Below are positions 1-7,503 of a DNA stretch of 13,191 bases, piece by piece. Source of the stretch: Gammaproteobacteria bacterium (GTDB taxonomy: Bacteria > Pseudomonadota > Gammaproteobacteria > SG8-11); assembly GCA_016200445.1 (NCBI GenBank), contig JACQEQ010000169.1, positions 1 through 13,191 of the forward strand, read 5' to 3'. Below the pieces are notes generated by a model. That model worked only from the letters and a program-made list of their open reading frames with translations. It was not told where the DNA came from and made no database searches. Both the position numbers and the translations under genes were made by a program. Each line of letters begins with the position of its first letter. Position 1 is the stretch's first letter.

Positions 1-169
1 CACCGGCGATGATAACCATACCGGTTTTGCACAGGGTTTCGCATGCGACGCGCGCCTTGGGATCTTCCGCGATGATGGCGTCAAGAATTGCGTCGGACAC
101 TTGGTCGGCGACTTTGTCGGGGTGCCCTTCCGAAACGGATTCAGAAGTGAATAAATGTGCGGTTGCCAT
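1..169 (-). CDS. metK: S-adenosylmethionine synthetase, N-terminal part (truncated by window edge)
   Basis: MetK makes S-adenosylmethionine from methionine and ATP in the cytoplasm. Only the first 56 residues are in the window. They begin MATAHLFTSESVSEGHPDKV and carry the family's N-terminal signature, with GHPDK at residues 15-19 (H16 and D18 fall in the ATP/metal-binding motif) followed by a DQVSDAILD helix. The ATG at 169 is supported by a GAGGA Shine-Dalgarno at 175-179, five bases upstream. The gene lies 96 bp downstream of manC in the same direction. An AT-rich stretch in that gap could hold its own promoter. No frameshift is visible in the part seen. The identification is secure; the rest of the gene lies off the left edge. 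Confidence 0.96.
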   Translation of the reverse strand, partial: MATAHLFTSESVSEGHPDKVADQVSDAILDAIIAEDPKARVACETLCKTGMVIIAG

Positions 170-187
170 GGATGTCCTCACTTAAAA

Positions 188-216
188 AATATAATGATGC
201 GTGCGCCGAAAATTCA
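188..216 (-). promoter_or_regulatory. Possible sigma70-type promoter for metK
   Basis: On the minus strand a TATATT hexamer (188-193) resembles a -10 box. A weak -35-like TGAATT (211-216) lies 17 bases upstream. The -10 match is good but the -35 match is poor, and the implied 5' UTR would be very short. A 5-bp inverted repeat (CGCCG/CGGCG, 204-224) overlaps the spacer. I saw no MetJ-box-like AGACGTCT repeats. This is inference from sequence only. Confidence 0.25.
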
Positions 217-265
217 GAGCGGCGATTTTACGTGAACAACGGGAGAATTCAACGACTACAACGTT

Positions 266-1735
266 TCAGGCTGGTGAACGGCCATACTGGTCCGAAAAAC
301 GCACAATGTCATCCTCGCCGAGGTAACTCCCAGATTGCACCTCAATCATTTCTAACGGCACTTTGCCAGGATTCTCAAGGCGATGGGTAGTGCCTAGCGG
401 GATATAGGTCGATTGATTTTCGCTGAGCAAAAACACTTCGTCGCCACGCGTCACGCGTGCCGTGCCGGTCACGACAATCCAGTGTTCCGCCCGATGGTGA
501 TGCATTTGCAGCGATAACGCCGCTTCGGGATTCACCACAATGCGTTTAACTTGGAAGCGCGCGCCATCGACCACGCTTTCGTAACTACCCCAAGGGCGAT
601 AAACACGTTGATGGGTCTGACTCTCCGGACGGCCTTGCTTTTTAAGCCACTCGACGATTTTCTTGACGTCCTGCGCCTTATCTTTATTGGCTACCAATAC
701 AGCGTCCGAAGTTTCGACCACGATCAAATTATCAATACCCACGCAAGCCAACAAGCGGCTATGCGACGCAAGATAGCTGCCGGCGCATTCTTGAACGAAC
801 ACATCGCCGCTGACCACATTGCCTTGCGGGTCGCGGGTCTTGACTTCCCAGAGCGACGACCAGGCACCGATGTCGGACCAACCGGCATCGAGTGGAATCA
901 CCGCAGTGCCGGCAATTTTAGGGCTGGGTAAACGGTTTGCGGTCAGTTTCTCCATTACGGCATAGTCAATGGAATCGCTCGGGCAGAGCGCAAATGCGGC
1001 TTCGTCGAGGCGATAAAAATCCATATCGGCCCGGCCCTGACGGTAGGCTTGTTCGCAACTTGCGTAAATCTTAGGCTGAAATTGCTGGATCGCGGCTAAC
1101 CACACCGATGCACGCATCATGAACATGCCGCTGTTCCAAAAATACTCGCCGCTCGCCAGATAACTCTCGGCAGTAGTTTTGTCCGGCTTTTCGACGAACG
1201 CCTGGATGGCGCACGCCGATGTGTCTTTCATGGCTGAGCCACGACGAATGTAACCGTAGCCGGTTTCGGCTTGCGACGGCACAATGCCGAACGTTACTAA
1301 ATATCCCTGCTGCGCCAACTTAGCGCCCGCTGCTGCCGCACGGTGGAAAACATCAAGTTTTTGGATGACATGGTCGGCCGCCATCACCAGCAATACCGGG
1401 TCGTCATGATGCGACACCGCAGCCAATGCCGCTAATGTCAAGGCCGGTGCCGTGTTGCGGCCGGTTGGTTCGAGCACGATTGCACTATGACGTTTACCGA
1501 CCTGACGCAATTGCTCCGCGATCAAAAACCGATGCTCGACGTTGCACACGATGACCGGCGCAACCAGTTCGATTTCAGGAAACAGTGCGGCCACACCGTC
1601 CGGCCGTGCCACCGTCTGTTGCAATAATGTTGCATCGTCGATCAACGGTAACAGCTGCTTGGGATAATGTTCACGCGATAACGGCCACAAGCGCGAACCG
1701 GAACCGCCGGAGAGGATGACTGGAAGCAGTTGCAT
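266..1735 (-). CDS. manC: Bifunctional mannose-1-phosphate guanylyltransferase / phosphomannose isomerase
   Basis: The family (ManC/AlgA/CpsB type) interconverts fructose-6-P and mannose-6-P and condenses mannose-1-P with GTP to GDP-mannose, the precursor for O-antigen, capsule and exopolysaccharide. The protein is 489 aa, normal for the two-domain form. The N-terminal nucleotidyltransferase carries GGSGSRLWPLSR (residues 10-21) followed by PKQ (25-27), and FVEKP at 180-184. The C-terminal cupin (about 375-480) carries the isomerase metal-site pattern with H412-H414, E417 and H418. The ATG at 1735 follows the wzz stop by five bases. No strong Shine-Dalgarno is visible, so translation is probably coupled to wzz. 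No glycosyltransferase or manB lies in the window. Whether the isomerase half is active cannot be judged here. Confidence 0.93.
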   Translation of the reverse strand: MQLLPVILSGGSGSRLWPLSREHYPKQLLPLIDDATLLQQTVARPDGVAALFPEIELVAPVIVCNVEHRFLIAEQLRQVGKRHSAIVLEPTGRNTAPALTLAALAAVSHHDDPVLLVMAADHVIQKLDVFHRAAAAGAKLAQQGYLVTFGIVPSQAETGYGYIRRGSAMKDTSACAIQAFVEKPDKTTAESYLASGEYFWNSGMFMMRASVWLAAIQQFQPKIYASCEQAYRQGRADMDFYRLDEAAFALCPSDSIDYAVMEKLTANRLPSPKIAGTAVIPLDAGWSDIGAWSSLWEVKTRDPQGNVVSGDVFVQECAGSYLASHSRLLACVGIDNLIVVETSDAVLVANKDKAQDVKKIVEWLKKQGRPESQTHQRVYRPWGSYESVVDGARFQVKRIVVNPEAALSLQMHHHRAEHWIVVTGTARVTRGDEVFLLSENQSTYIPLGTTHRLENPGKVPLEMIEVQSGSYLGEDDIVRFSDQYGRSPA

Positions 1736-1740
1736 GGGAG

Positions 1741-2610
1741 TTAAGGACTGACGGGTATGCGCATCCGTCGACGCGCATTGGTGACAAATTCAGCAATGAA
1801 TACTGCCATTGCTCCCAGCATTACGCCAATGATCAACGCCAACGCAAGGTATAACACCGGCCGCGGACGCTCAGGAGAAACCGGCGTTGTCGGTTCACGT
1901 AAAAAGCGTGTCGGTAAGGTTTGCAAGCGCGACAGACTCAATGTCAATAATGCCTGCTCTTGCTCCATCGTGGGCAGCTCTTGTAAAAACTTGCTCTTCT
2001 CCTGCAACAACACCGCAGCCTGCAATGGATTGCTGCCTTTTAATCTTGCGATACTTTCATTCAGAGCCTGCATATGCTGGTGTGCCAACGTCATTCGATC
2101 ACCCAACAAATCCAACCGTGCGTGCTGCTGCTTGACCGCCTCCTGCAACCACTGTTCATGCTCACGCTGCACCTTACCAACCACGGTCGAAAGATAGCGT
2201 TGTGCATCGTCAACTGAATGCGCCCGTGCCGTAATGGTAACTATGTCCGTCTGGCCCTTGTTGAGCGCCACATTCGCAACCAACGGATACTCGCGCTTAC
2301 CTTCGGTAACATCGTTAACCCGATATTCTTCATTCAAGCGCTCGACCAGCACACCGGGTGCCTCAACGGACGTAACCGCGCCTTCTTTACCGATACCGCC
2401 GACATGCCCGATCTGAATTACCGTCCGGCTCTCATACACTGGCGGCATCAGCACGATCAGCGCGACCGCTATAACGAGCGCCGTCAATAGCACGCCAAAA
2501 AACACCGCACGCCGTCGCTGCAACACCAACCACAGATCCACCAGATCAATTTCCTGATCTTGGTAATAGGGCTGCAATGGTTTGATGTCGGAAGGAATCG
2601 TATTTGTCAT
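1741..2610 (-). CDS. Wzz-family polysaccharide chain-length determinant (polysaccharide co-polymerase)
   Basis: Inner-membrane protein likely to set the chain length of O-antigen or a related surface polysaccharide. From the ATG at 2610 it is 289 aa. A cytoplasmic N-terminus with the Wzz motif EIDLVDLWLVLQRRR (20-34) leads into a first membrane segment (about 35-54). A periplasmic domain follows, with a helical, Gln/Leu-rich stretch in its second half. A proline-rich motif (about 240-251, PTTPVSPERPRP) then leads into a second membrane segment (about 252-275) and a short basic tail. This two-TM layout with a Pro-rich TM2 entry is typical of Wzz/FepE/Etk proteins. There is no C-terminal tyrosine-kinase domain. 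An in-frame TTG at 2640 would add ten residues; neither start has a clear Shine-Dalgarno, and I prefer the ATG. The gene sits directly upstream of manC. The exact polysaccharide is unknown. Confidence 0.85.
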   Translation of the reverse strand: MTNTIPSDIKPLQPYYQDQEIDLVDLWLVLQRRRAVFFGVLLTALVIAVALIVLMPPVYESRTVIQIGHVGGIGKEGAVTSVEAPGVLVERLNEEYRVNDVTEGKREYPLVANVALNKGQTDIVTITARAHSVDDAQRYLSTVVGKVQREHEQWLQEAVKQQHARLDLLGDRMTLAHQHMQALNESIARLKGSNPLQAAVLLQEKSKFLQELPTMEQEQALLTLSLSRLQTLPTRFLREPTTPVSPERPRPVLYLALALIIGVMLGAMAVFIAEFVTNARRRMRIPVSP

Positions 2611-2710
2611 CGCGATGTTAATAATCTGTGGTTTCGCCAACTACGGATCGGCGTGCTCTGGAAGGGCGGTAGTTTCGCACACTCAAGCAGGCGGCAACAA
2701 CTCCATGGGA

Positions 2711-3421
2711 TTAACCGGCACTGCCAGCGGAGATCTCAACTTCAATCGCTGTCAGTGCCGCCAGCGGATCATCCGCAGCGGTAATCGGGCGGCCGATCAC
2801 CAAATAATTTGCCCCCGCATCCAAGGCTTGTCGCGGGGTCAAGGTGCGACTTTGGTCGTTCATGCCAGTACCGGCCGGACGAATACCTGGAGTGACTAAT
2901 TGAAAATCAGCACCCAAACTGGCGCGCAGGATTGCTACTTCACGCGGGGAACACACTACGCCATTCAAACCGCTGTGCGCAGCCAGCTCTGCCAGCCGCA
3001 AAACATTCTCTTCCACACTACCCTGCCAGCCGATTTCTTTGATGTCTTGCGCGTCCAAGCTCGTTAACACGGTCACTGCAACCAGTAACGGCGGGCGTTG
3101 CACATCCAGCAATGCGGCGCGCGCTGCCTCCAGCATTTTCCGTCCACCGCTGGCGTGCACATTGACCATCCACACACCCAATCCGGCAGCAGCCTGGCAG
3201 GCACGCGCTACCGTGTTGGGAATGTCATGAAACTTGAGGTCGAGAAAAATATCAAAGCCGCGCGCACATAACTCCGACACCATCGCAGGTCCCGCGTGAG
3301 TAAAGAGCTCTTTGCCGACCTTAAGCCGGCAACGCTTCGGGTCAAGACGTGACACCAAGGCATACACGCGCTCGACTTCAGCGAAGTCCAACGCAACGAT
3401 AATTCGCGGTCCGGCACTCAC
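2711..3421 (-). CDS. pyrF: Orotidine 5'-phosphate decarboxylase
   Basis: Cytoplasmic enzyme that decarboxylates OMP to UMP, the last step of de novo pyrimidine synthesis. The 236-aa protein is a full-length TIM-barrel of the bacterial short type. The catalytic K-D-K-D array is visible: K34, then D61 and K63 in the LDLKFHDIPNT motif, and D66. D12 sits in the first strand (VALD), and the phosphate-binding VTPGIRP and VIGRPIT loops are near the C-terminus. The start is GTG at 3421, fixed by a strong AAGGAGGG Shine-Dalgarno (3431-3438) nine bases upstream. That site overlaps the last codons of lapB, so the two are probably translated together. The lapB-pyrF pair is conserved in gammaproteobacteria. 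Followed by about 100 bp before wzz. Confidence 0.97.
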   Translation of the reverse strand: MSAGPRIIVALDFAEVERVYALVSRLDPKRCRLKVGKELFTHAGPAMVSELCARGFDIFLDLKFHDIPNTVARACQAAAGLGVWMVNVHASGGRKMLEAARAALLDVQRPPLLVAVTVLTSLDAQDIKEIGWQGSVEENVLRLAELAAHSGLNGVVCSPREVAILRASLGADFQLVTPGIRPAGTGMNDQSRTLTPRQALDAGANYLVIGRPITAADDPLAALTAIEVEISAGSAG

Positions 3422-3427
3422 CGATCA

Positions 3428-4609
3428 CTACCCTCCTTCAAGATCATCGACGGGCTTCACGCTGCTCCAGCTTTTGCAACCGGGACACTGCCAATGCAGT
3501 GCTTTGGCATTAAAGCCGCACTGACGGCATTTGTATATGGGTTTGTTGTGAAACAGTTGTACGGTTAATTCTCGCAATACCAAGAGCTGGTTACGCGCTT
3601 GTTCAGAACCGCTCGCCAAATTCAGATTTAGCTCGATCAAACGATGCATGCCGCGCATCGATGGCCGCGTACGTAACTGTTCTGCCATGAATTCAGCGCT
3701 CACCGCATCGCCTTTCTGCTTACGAAGCAAATCAGTGAGATGCAACAGCGCAGCTACCCCCCCATAGCGGACATATACGTTACGTAAATATTCAGTCGCC
3801 TGTTCTGAACGACCGAGCTGTTCGTAAGCTTGCAATAGCAGCACAAAAATCTCCGAGAGATAGTCGGGATCCTGCTGCTCAACACGCTGTAACTCACTAA
3901 TTACCTGTTTGGGTTGACCCGCCTGCAACGCAATTTCCGCTGCCAACAAACTTGCTCGAACACACTTCGGATCGTTCGCCAACGCTGCTGCAATGCATTC
4001 TTGAGCGCGCTTGGAGTCGCGTTCTGCGCGCGCCAGCTCGGCTAATTCACAGTGGTATTGCGCAATGACGGCAGACTGCTTGGTGCCGCTGAGCTCCGCT
4101 TGCTTGGTCAGCGCGTCAATTGCTTTAGTCCAATCGCGTTCTTGCTGATAAATGTCAACAAGCTGCCGTAACGCCGCAGTGCCTTGCGCGGCGTCATCCG
4201 TTAACTGTTGAAACACAGCTTCGGCACGGCTCAATATCCCCGAACGCATATAATCCAGGCCAAGTTCATACAACGCCTGCGTTCGCTGCGCCATACTGAG
4301 CGTGGGACGTGCGATAAGGTTTTGATGGATGCGAATCGCGCGCTCTACTTCGCCGCGACGCCGGAATAAATTGCCCAGAGCAAAATGCGTCTCTACAGTT
4401 TCGTTGTCGACCTCAATCAGCTTGATAAAAACTTCAATGGCCTTGTCGGGCTGTTCATTGAGAACGTAATTGAGCCCCTGGAAATAATGAGCCGGTAGAA
4501 AATCCTGGTTAAACGGTGTTGGGCGGCGCGCACTGCGTCGCCCGGCCCACCAGGCAAGTGCAACGGCGGCAATGATTAGAACAACGAGTAGTTCTGTTTC
4601 CATAGCCAT
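3428..4609 (-). CDS. lapB: LapB (YciM), lipopolysaccharide assembly protein with TPR and rubredoxin-like domains
   Basis: In E. coli LapB is an inner-membrane adaptor that promotes FtsH-dependent turnover of LpxC and so limits LPS synthesis. This 393-aa protein matches the family in length and layout: a single N-terminal membrane anchor (about 5-22), basic residues (GRRSARR), then a long tetratricopeptide region opening with DFLPAHYFQGLNYVLNEQ. The C-terminus is a zinc-binding rubredoxin-like knuckle with C361, C364, C375 and C378 (CxxC...CPGC). The ATG at 4609 and another two codons later (4603) are both possible; neither has a good Shine-Dalgarno. The gene follows the ihfB terminator directly. 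The small lapA gene usually found just before lapB is absent. pyrF follows after 6 bp. Confidence 0.95.
   Translation of the reverse strand: MAMETELLVVLIIAAVALAWWAGRRSARRPTPFNQDFLPAHYFQGLNYVLNEQPDKAIEVFIKLIEVDNETVETHFALGNLFRRRGEVERAIRIHQNLIARPTLSMAQRTQALYELGLDYMRSGILSRAEAVFQQLTDDAAQGTAALRQLVDIYQQERDWTKAIDALTKQAELSGTKQSAVIAQYHCELAELARAERDSKRAQECIAAALANDPKCVRASLLAAEIALQAGQPKQVISELQRVEQQDPDYLSEIFVLLLQAYEQLGRSEQATEYLRNVYVRYGGVAALLHLTDLLRKQKGDAVSAEFMAEQLRTRPSMRGMHRLIELNLNLASGSEQARNQLLVLRELTVQLFHNKPIYKCRQCGFNAKALHWQCPGCKSWSSVKPVDDLEGG
3431..3438 (-). promoter_or_regulatory. Shine-Dalgarno of pyrF embedded in the lapB stop region
   Basis: On the minus strand AAGGAGGG is formed by the last sense codons of lapB (Glu-Gly-Gly) and is followed by tandem in-frame stops TAG-TGA. 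It lies nine bases before the GTG start of pyrF. It is the strongest ribosome-binding site in the window and justifies the GTG start. Confidence 0.8.
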
Positions 4610-4633
4610 GACGTATCAATTGGGCAAATCGGC

Positions 4634-4662
4634 AAAAAAAAGAGGCCGAAATCGGCCTCTTT
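4634..4662 (-). terminator. Intrinsic terminator downstream of ihfB
   Basis: On the minus strand AAAGAGGCCGA pairs with TCGGCCTCTTT (4639-4662, 11-bp stem with a two-base gap, or about 10 bp with a four-base loop). It is followed by an eight-T run (4634-4641, overlapping the stem base). This is a textbook Rho-independent terminator. It lies 25 bases past the ihfB stop and just before the lapB start, so it should separate the cmk-rpsA-ihfB transcripts from lapB-pyrF. Confidence 0.92.
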
Positions 4663-4686
4663 CTTATTGCTTAGTTAGACACCCGG

Positions 4687-4992
4687 TCACACAGGCTGAA
4701 TCGGGATGTCGATACTGCCGATGACGCGTTCCCGCAATTCCTTGCCGGGCTTGAAGTGCGGTACGTACTTACCGGATAACGCCACCGCTTCACCGGTTTT
4801 CGGATTACGACCGATACGCGGCGGGCGGAAATGCAAACAGAAACTTCCAAATCCGCGAATCTCGATGCGCTCGCCGGTGGCCAGCGCCTGTGCCAGCTGT
4901 TCAATCAGCGTTTTGACTGACAACTCCACATCTTTGTAAGGCAATTGCGCTTGCTTACGGCCGATCGCTTCGATTAATTCGGATTTGGTCAT
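4687..4992 (-). CDS. ihfB: Integration host factor beta subunit
   Basis: Nucleoid-associated protein that pairs with IHF-alpha to bend DNA sharply at specific sites, aiding sigma54 promoters, recombination and replication. The 101-aa protein begins MTKSELIEAI and has the HU/IHF fold in order: the N-terminal helices, ERIEIRGFGSFCLHFR and the DNA-binding arm RPPRIGRNPKTGE. It then has GKYVPHFKPGKELRERV, which is IHF-beta specific rather than HU. It is a few residues longer than the E. coli protein, with a short hydrophobic tail (GSIDIPIQPV). The ATG at 4992 lies 42 bp after rpsA, the conserved arrangement in beta- and gammaproteobacteria. A TGAGA about eight bases upstream may be the ribosome-binding site. 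It ends at a strong terminator. Confidence 0.96.
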   Translation of the reverse strand: MTKSELIEAIGRKQAQLPYKDVELSVKTLIEQLAQALATGERIEIRGFGSFCLHFRPPRIGRNPKTGEAVALSGKYVPHFKPGKELRERVIGSIDIPIQPV

Positions 4993-5034
4993 CGTGTGTA
5001 TCTCACGTCATTGTCATCGACAAATACGTAACAA

Positions 5035-6717
5035 CTACTCCCGACGATTGCTCATCTGTTCCTTCAGCAGATCACCCAAGGTGCCCAAGGTGCTGGTCGA
5101 CGTTGAAGAAGACCGGTAACCCTGAATGGCCTCTGCCTCTTCGTCCGTATCCTTGGCCTTGATCGACAGCGTGATGGTGCGATTTTTCTTGTCAACACCG
5201 GTGAACTTGGCTTCGACTTCGTCGCCCACTTTGAGCGCCGTGCGTGCATCGTCGATGCGTTCCGGTCCAATTTCCGAAGCGCGCAAATGGCCTTCGACAC
5301 CTTCCGCCAGACGAATCACTGCGCCTTTGGCATCGACTTCAGTGACGGTGCCTTTGACACGCGTACCCTTGGGGTTTTCGGCGACAAAGGCCGAGAACGG
5401 GTCCTTGTCCATTTGCTTGACGCCCAACGAGATGCGCTCGCGTTCCGGGTCTACGGCCAGGATGACGGTTTCAATCTCGTCACCCTTCTTGTAGTTGCGA
5501 ATGATTTCTTCGCCCGGCGTGTTCCACGAAATATCCGACAGATGCACCAAGCCGTCGATGTTGCCGTCCAAACCAACGAAAATACCGAAATCGGTGATCG
5601 ACTTGATTTTGCCGCTGATCTTGTCGCCCTTGTTATGGGTCGCACCGAAGGCTTCCCACGGATTCGATTGGCACTGTTTCATGCCCAAGGAAATACGGCG
5701 GCGTTCCTCGTCGATATCCAGCACCATCACTTCGACTTCGTCGCCCAACTGCACGACTTTGGAAGGATGAATGTTCTTGTTGGTCCAATCCATTTCGGAG
5801 ACGTGCACCAAGCCTTCCACACCGTCTTCGATTTCCACGAAGCAGCCGTAATCCGCAATGTTGGTGATCTTGCCGAACAGGCGGGTGTTGACAGGATAAC
5901 GACGCGCCAGATCTTCCCAGGGATCTTCGCCCATCTGCTTCAAACCGAGCGAAACGCGCGTGCGCTCGCGGTCGAACTTCAGCACCTTGACGTCGATCTC
6001 TTGACCGATCTGCACCACTTCGCTGGGATGCTTGACACGCTTCCACGCCATGTCGGTGATGTGCAACAAGCCGTCGATGCCGCCCAAATCAATGAAGGCG
6101 CCGTAATCGGTGAGGTTCTTGACCACACCCTTGACGACCTGACCTTCCTGCAATTTGTCGATCAGCGTCTGCCGCTCTTCGCTGGACTCGGCTTCGACCA
6201 CCGCGCGGCGTGAGACCACCACGTTGTTGCGCTTGCGGTCGATCTTGATGACCTTGAACTCCAACTCTTTGCCTTCCAGATACGACGAATCGCGCACCGG
6301 GCGCACATCGACCAGCGAGCCGGGCAGGAACGCGCGAATTTCCGCGATGTCGACCGTGAAGCCGCCCTTGACCTTGCCGCTGATGATCCCCTTGACTGTT
6401 TCCTTGCCTTCGAAGGCTTTTTCCAACGTGATCCACGACTGCGCGCGCACTGCTTTTTCGCGCGACAACACCGTTGATCCGAATCCGTCTTCCACCGTAT
6501 CCAGCGCCACTTCCACGCTGTCGCCGACCTTGATATCGGTAATGCCACGCTCATTGAAAAACTGTTGAATGGGGATCACGCCTTCGGACTTGAGTCCGGC
6601 ATTGACCACCACGGAGTCCGTACCTACATGCACCACAACACCAGTTAAAATTGCACCGGGGCGCAATTTGGTTTTAAGCAGACTCGCTTCGAACATGTCT
6701 TTGAAACTTTCGATCAT
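5035..6717 (-). CDS. rpsA: 30S ribosomal protein S1
   Basis: S1 is the large mRNA-binding protein of the small ribosomal subunit that unfolds structured leaders at initiation. The 560-aa protein is the full six-repeat proteobacterial form. Two ribosome-binding S1 repeats (about 20-170) are followed by four RNA-binding OB-fold repeats. These show recurring GxVKxxTDYGxFVDLGG...GLLH patterns, such as KNLTDYGAFIDLGGIDGLLH and ITNIADYGCFVEIEDGVEGL. The tail is short and Ser/Thr-rich (STSTSTLG). The ATG at 6717 matches the family N-terminus (MIESFKDMFEASL); a GTG one codon earlier is possible. Only a degenerate AGGT precedes it, which fits the known lack of a strong Shine-Dalgarno in E. coli rpsA, where S1 represses its own translation. 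It lies between cmk and ihfB. Confidence 0.98.
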   Translation of the reverse strand: MIESFKDMFEASLLKTKLRPGAILTGVVVHVGTDSVVVNAGLKSEGVIPIQQFFNERGITDIKVGDSVEVALDTVEDGFGSTVLSREKAVRAQSWITLEKAFEGKETVKGIISGKVKGGFTVDIAEIRAFLPGSLVDVRPVRDSSYLEGKELEFKVIKIDRKRNNVVVSRRAVVEAESSEERQTLIDKLQEGQVVKGVVKNLTDYGAFIDLGGIDGLLHITDMAWKRVKHPSEVVQIGQEIDVKVLKFDRERTRVSLGLKQMGEDPWEDLARRYPVNTRLFGKITNIADYGCFVEIEDGVEGLVHVSEMDWTNKNIHPSKVVQLGDEVEVMVLDIDEERRRISLGMKQCQSNPWEAFGATHNKGDKISGKIKSITDFGIFVGLDGNIDGLVHLSDISWNTPGEEIIRNYKKGDEIETVILAVDPERERISLGVKQMDKDPFSAFVAENPKGTRVKGTVTEVDAKGAVIRLAEGVEGHLRASEIGPERIDDARTALKVGDEVEAKFTGVDKKNRTITLSIKAKDTDEEAEAIQGYRSSSTSTSTLGTLGDLLKEQMSNRRE

Positions 6718-6785
6718 CACAAAATTACCTGTGCCGTTTGGTTAGTTAAACAACATTTCGATCACCGCACTCGATCCACTTCAAT

Positions 6786-6807
6786 TTCCGGTTAACGGTA
6801 CCCGGAA
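6786..6807 (-). other. Small hairpin in the cmk-rpsA intergenic region
   Basis: Within the 96-bp gap between cmk and rpsA, TTCCGG and CCGGAA (6-bp stem, 10-base loop) form an inverted repeat just after the cmk stop. No T-run follows on the minus strand, so it is not a standard terminator. It could influence mRNA processing upstream of the rpsA leader. I cannot assign a function. The rest of the gap shows no convincing -35/-10 pair, although rpsA often has its own promoter. Confidence 0.3.
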
Positions 6808-6813
6808 CGCAGA

Positions 6814-7503
6814 TCAACAACGCACCATCAAACGTTCGCGGCATAATGTCAAAACCTGCTCCACAACTTGTTCGATGGAGAGCGTCGACGTATCGACGAT
6901 CACAGCATCGGTGGCCGGTTTCAACGCAGCCGCATTACGTTGACTGTCACGCGCGTCGCGCGCGGCGATCTCCTCTAAAAGGGCTGCAAAATTAACACCG
7001 ATCCCCTTTTCCTTCAACTGTTTAAAGCGCCGTCGTGCGCGTTCTTCCGCGTCCGCCGTCAGAAAGATTTTCAATGGCGCATCAGCGAAAACCACGGTGC
7101 CCATATCACGTCCGTCAGCCACTAAACCTGGGAGTTCGCGAAACGCGTGCTGTCGATCCAGCAAGGCGGCACGTACGCCCGGTAACACCGCCACCTGCGA
7201 CGCGCCCGCCCCGCATTCTTCGGTGCGAATCGCGTCGGTCACGTCTTCGCCTTCCAGCAACACGCGAGCCTCGTTACCGCTGATATCACTGGAAAATTGC
7301 ACGTCCAGGTGGCCGGCCAACGGCACCAAGGCCGGTTCGTTATCCCAGCGCAGACCATGACGTTGCGCAGCTAACGCAACCAGCCGGTACAACGCACCGC
7401 TATCGAGCATGTGCCAGCCCAAGCGCTGGGCCACGATGCGACACACCGTGCCTTTACCAACCCCGCCGGGGCCATCGACCGTGATCACCGGCGTTGTGCT
7501 CAT
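6814..7503 (-). CDS. cmk: Cytidylate kinase (CMP/dCMP kinase)
   Basis: Phosphorylates CMP and dCMP to the diphosphates with ATP, recycling cytidine nucleotides in the cytoplasm. From the ATG at 7503 the protein is 229 aa, close to the E. coli length. The P-loop GPGGVGKGT is at residues 11-19, LDSGALYR (CMP site) at 33-40, and VADGRDMGTVVF with the D130-R132-D133 cluster follows. A lid region rich in Arg (ERARRRFKQLKEKG) precedes a C-terminal helix. The ATG overlaps the aroA stop by four bases (ATGA), indicating translational coupling. Upstream in-frame codons would run into the aroA coding region and lack family similarity, so I rejected the longer version. It stands before rpsA, as in most gammaproteobacteria. 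Confidence 0.97.
   Translation of the reverse strand: MSTTPVITVDGPGGVGKGTVCRIVAQRLGWHMLDSGALYRLVALAAQRHGLRWDNEPALVPLAGHLDVQFSSDISGNEARVLLEGEDVTDAIRTEECGAGASQVAVLPGVRAALLDRQHAFRELPGLVADGRDMGTVVFADAPLKIFLTADAEERARRRFKQLKEKGIGVNFAALLEEIAARDARDSQRNAAALKPATDAVIVDTSTLSIEQVVEQVLTLCRERLMVRC

Noticed and set aside
170..265. Possible SAM riboswitch in the metK leader
   Set aside because: The gap is only 96 bp and shows just one 5-bp inverted repeat; no SAM-I or SAM-II type architecture could be recognised.
5287..6213. Long plus-strand open frame (308 codons) opposite rpsA
   Set aside because: It is antisense to the strongly conserved S1 coding sequence, the protein has no recognisable domain, and the frame is explained by codon bias of the real gene.
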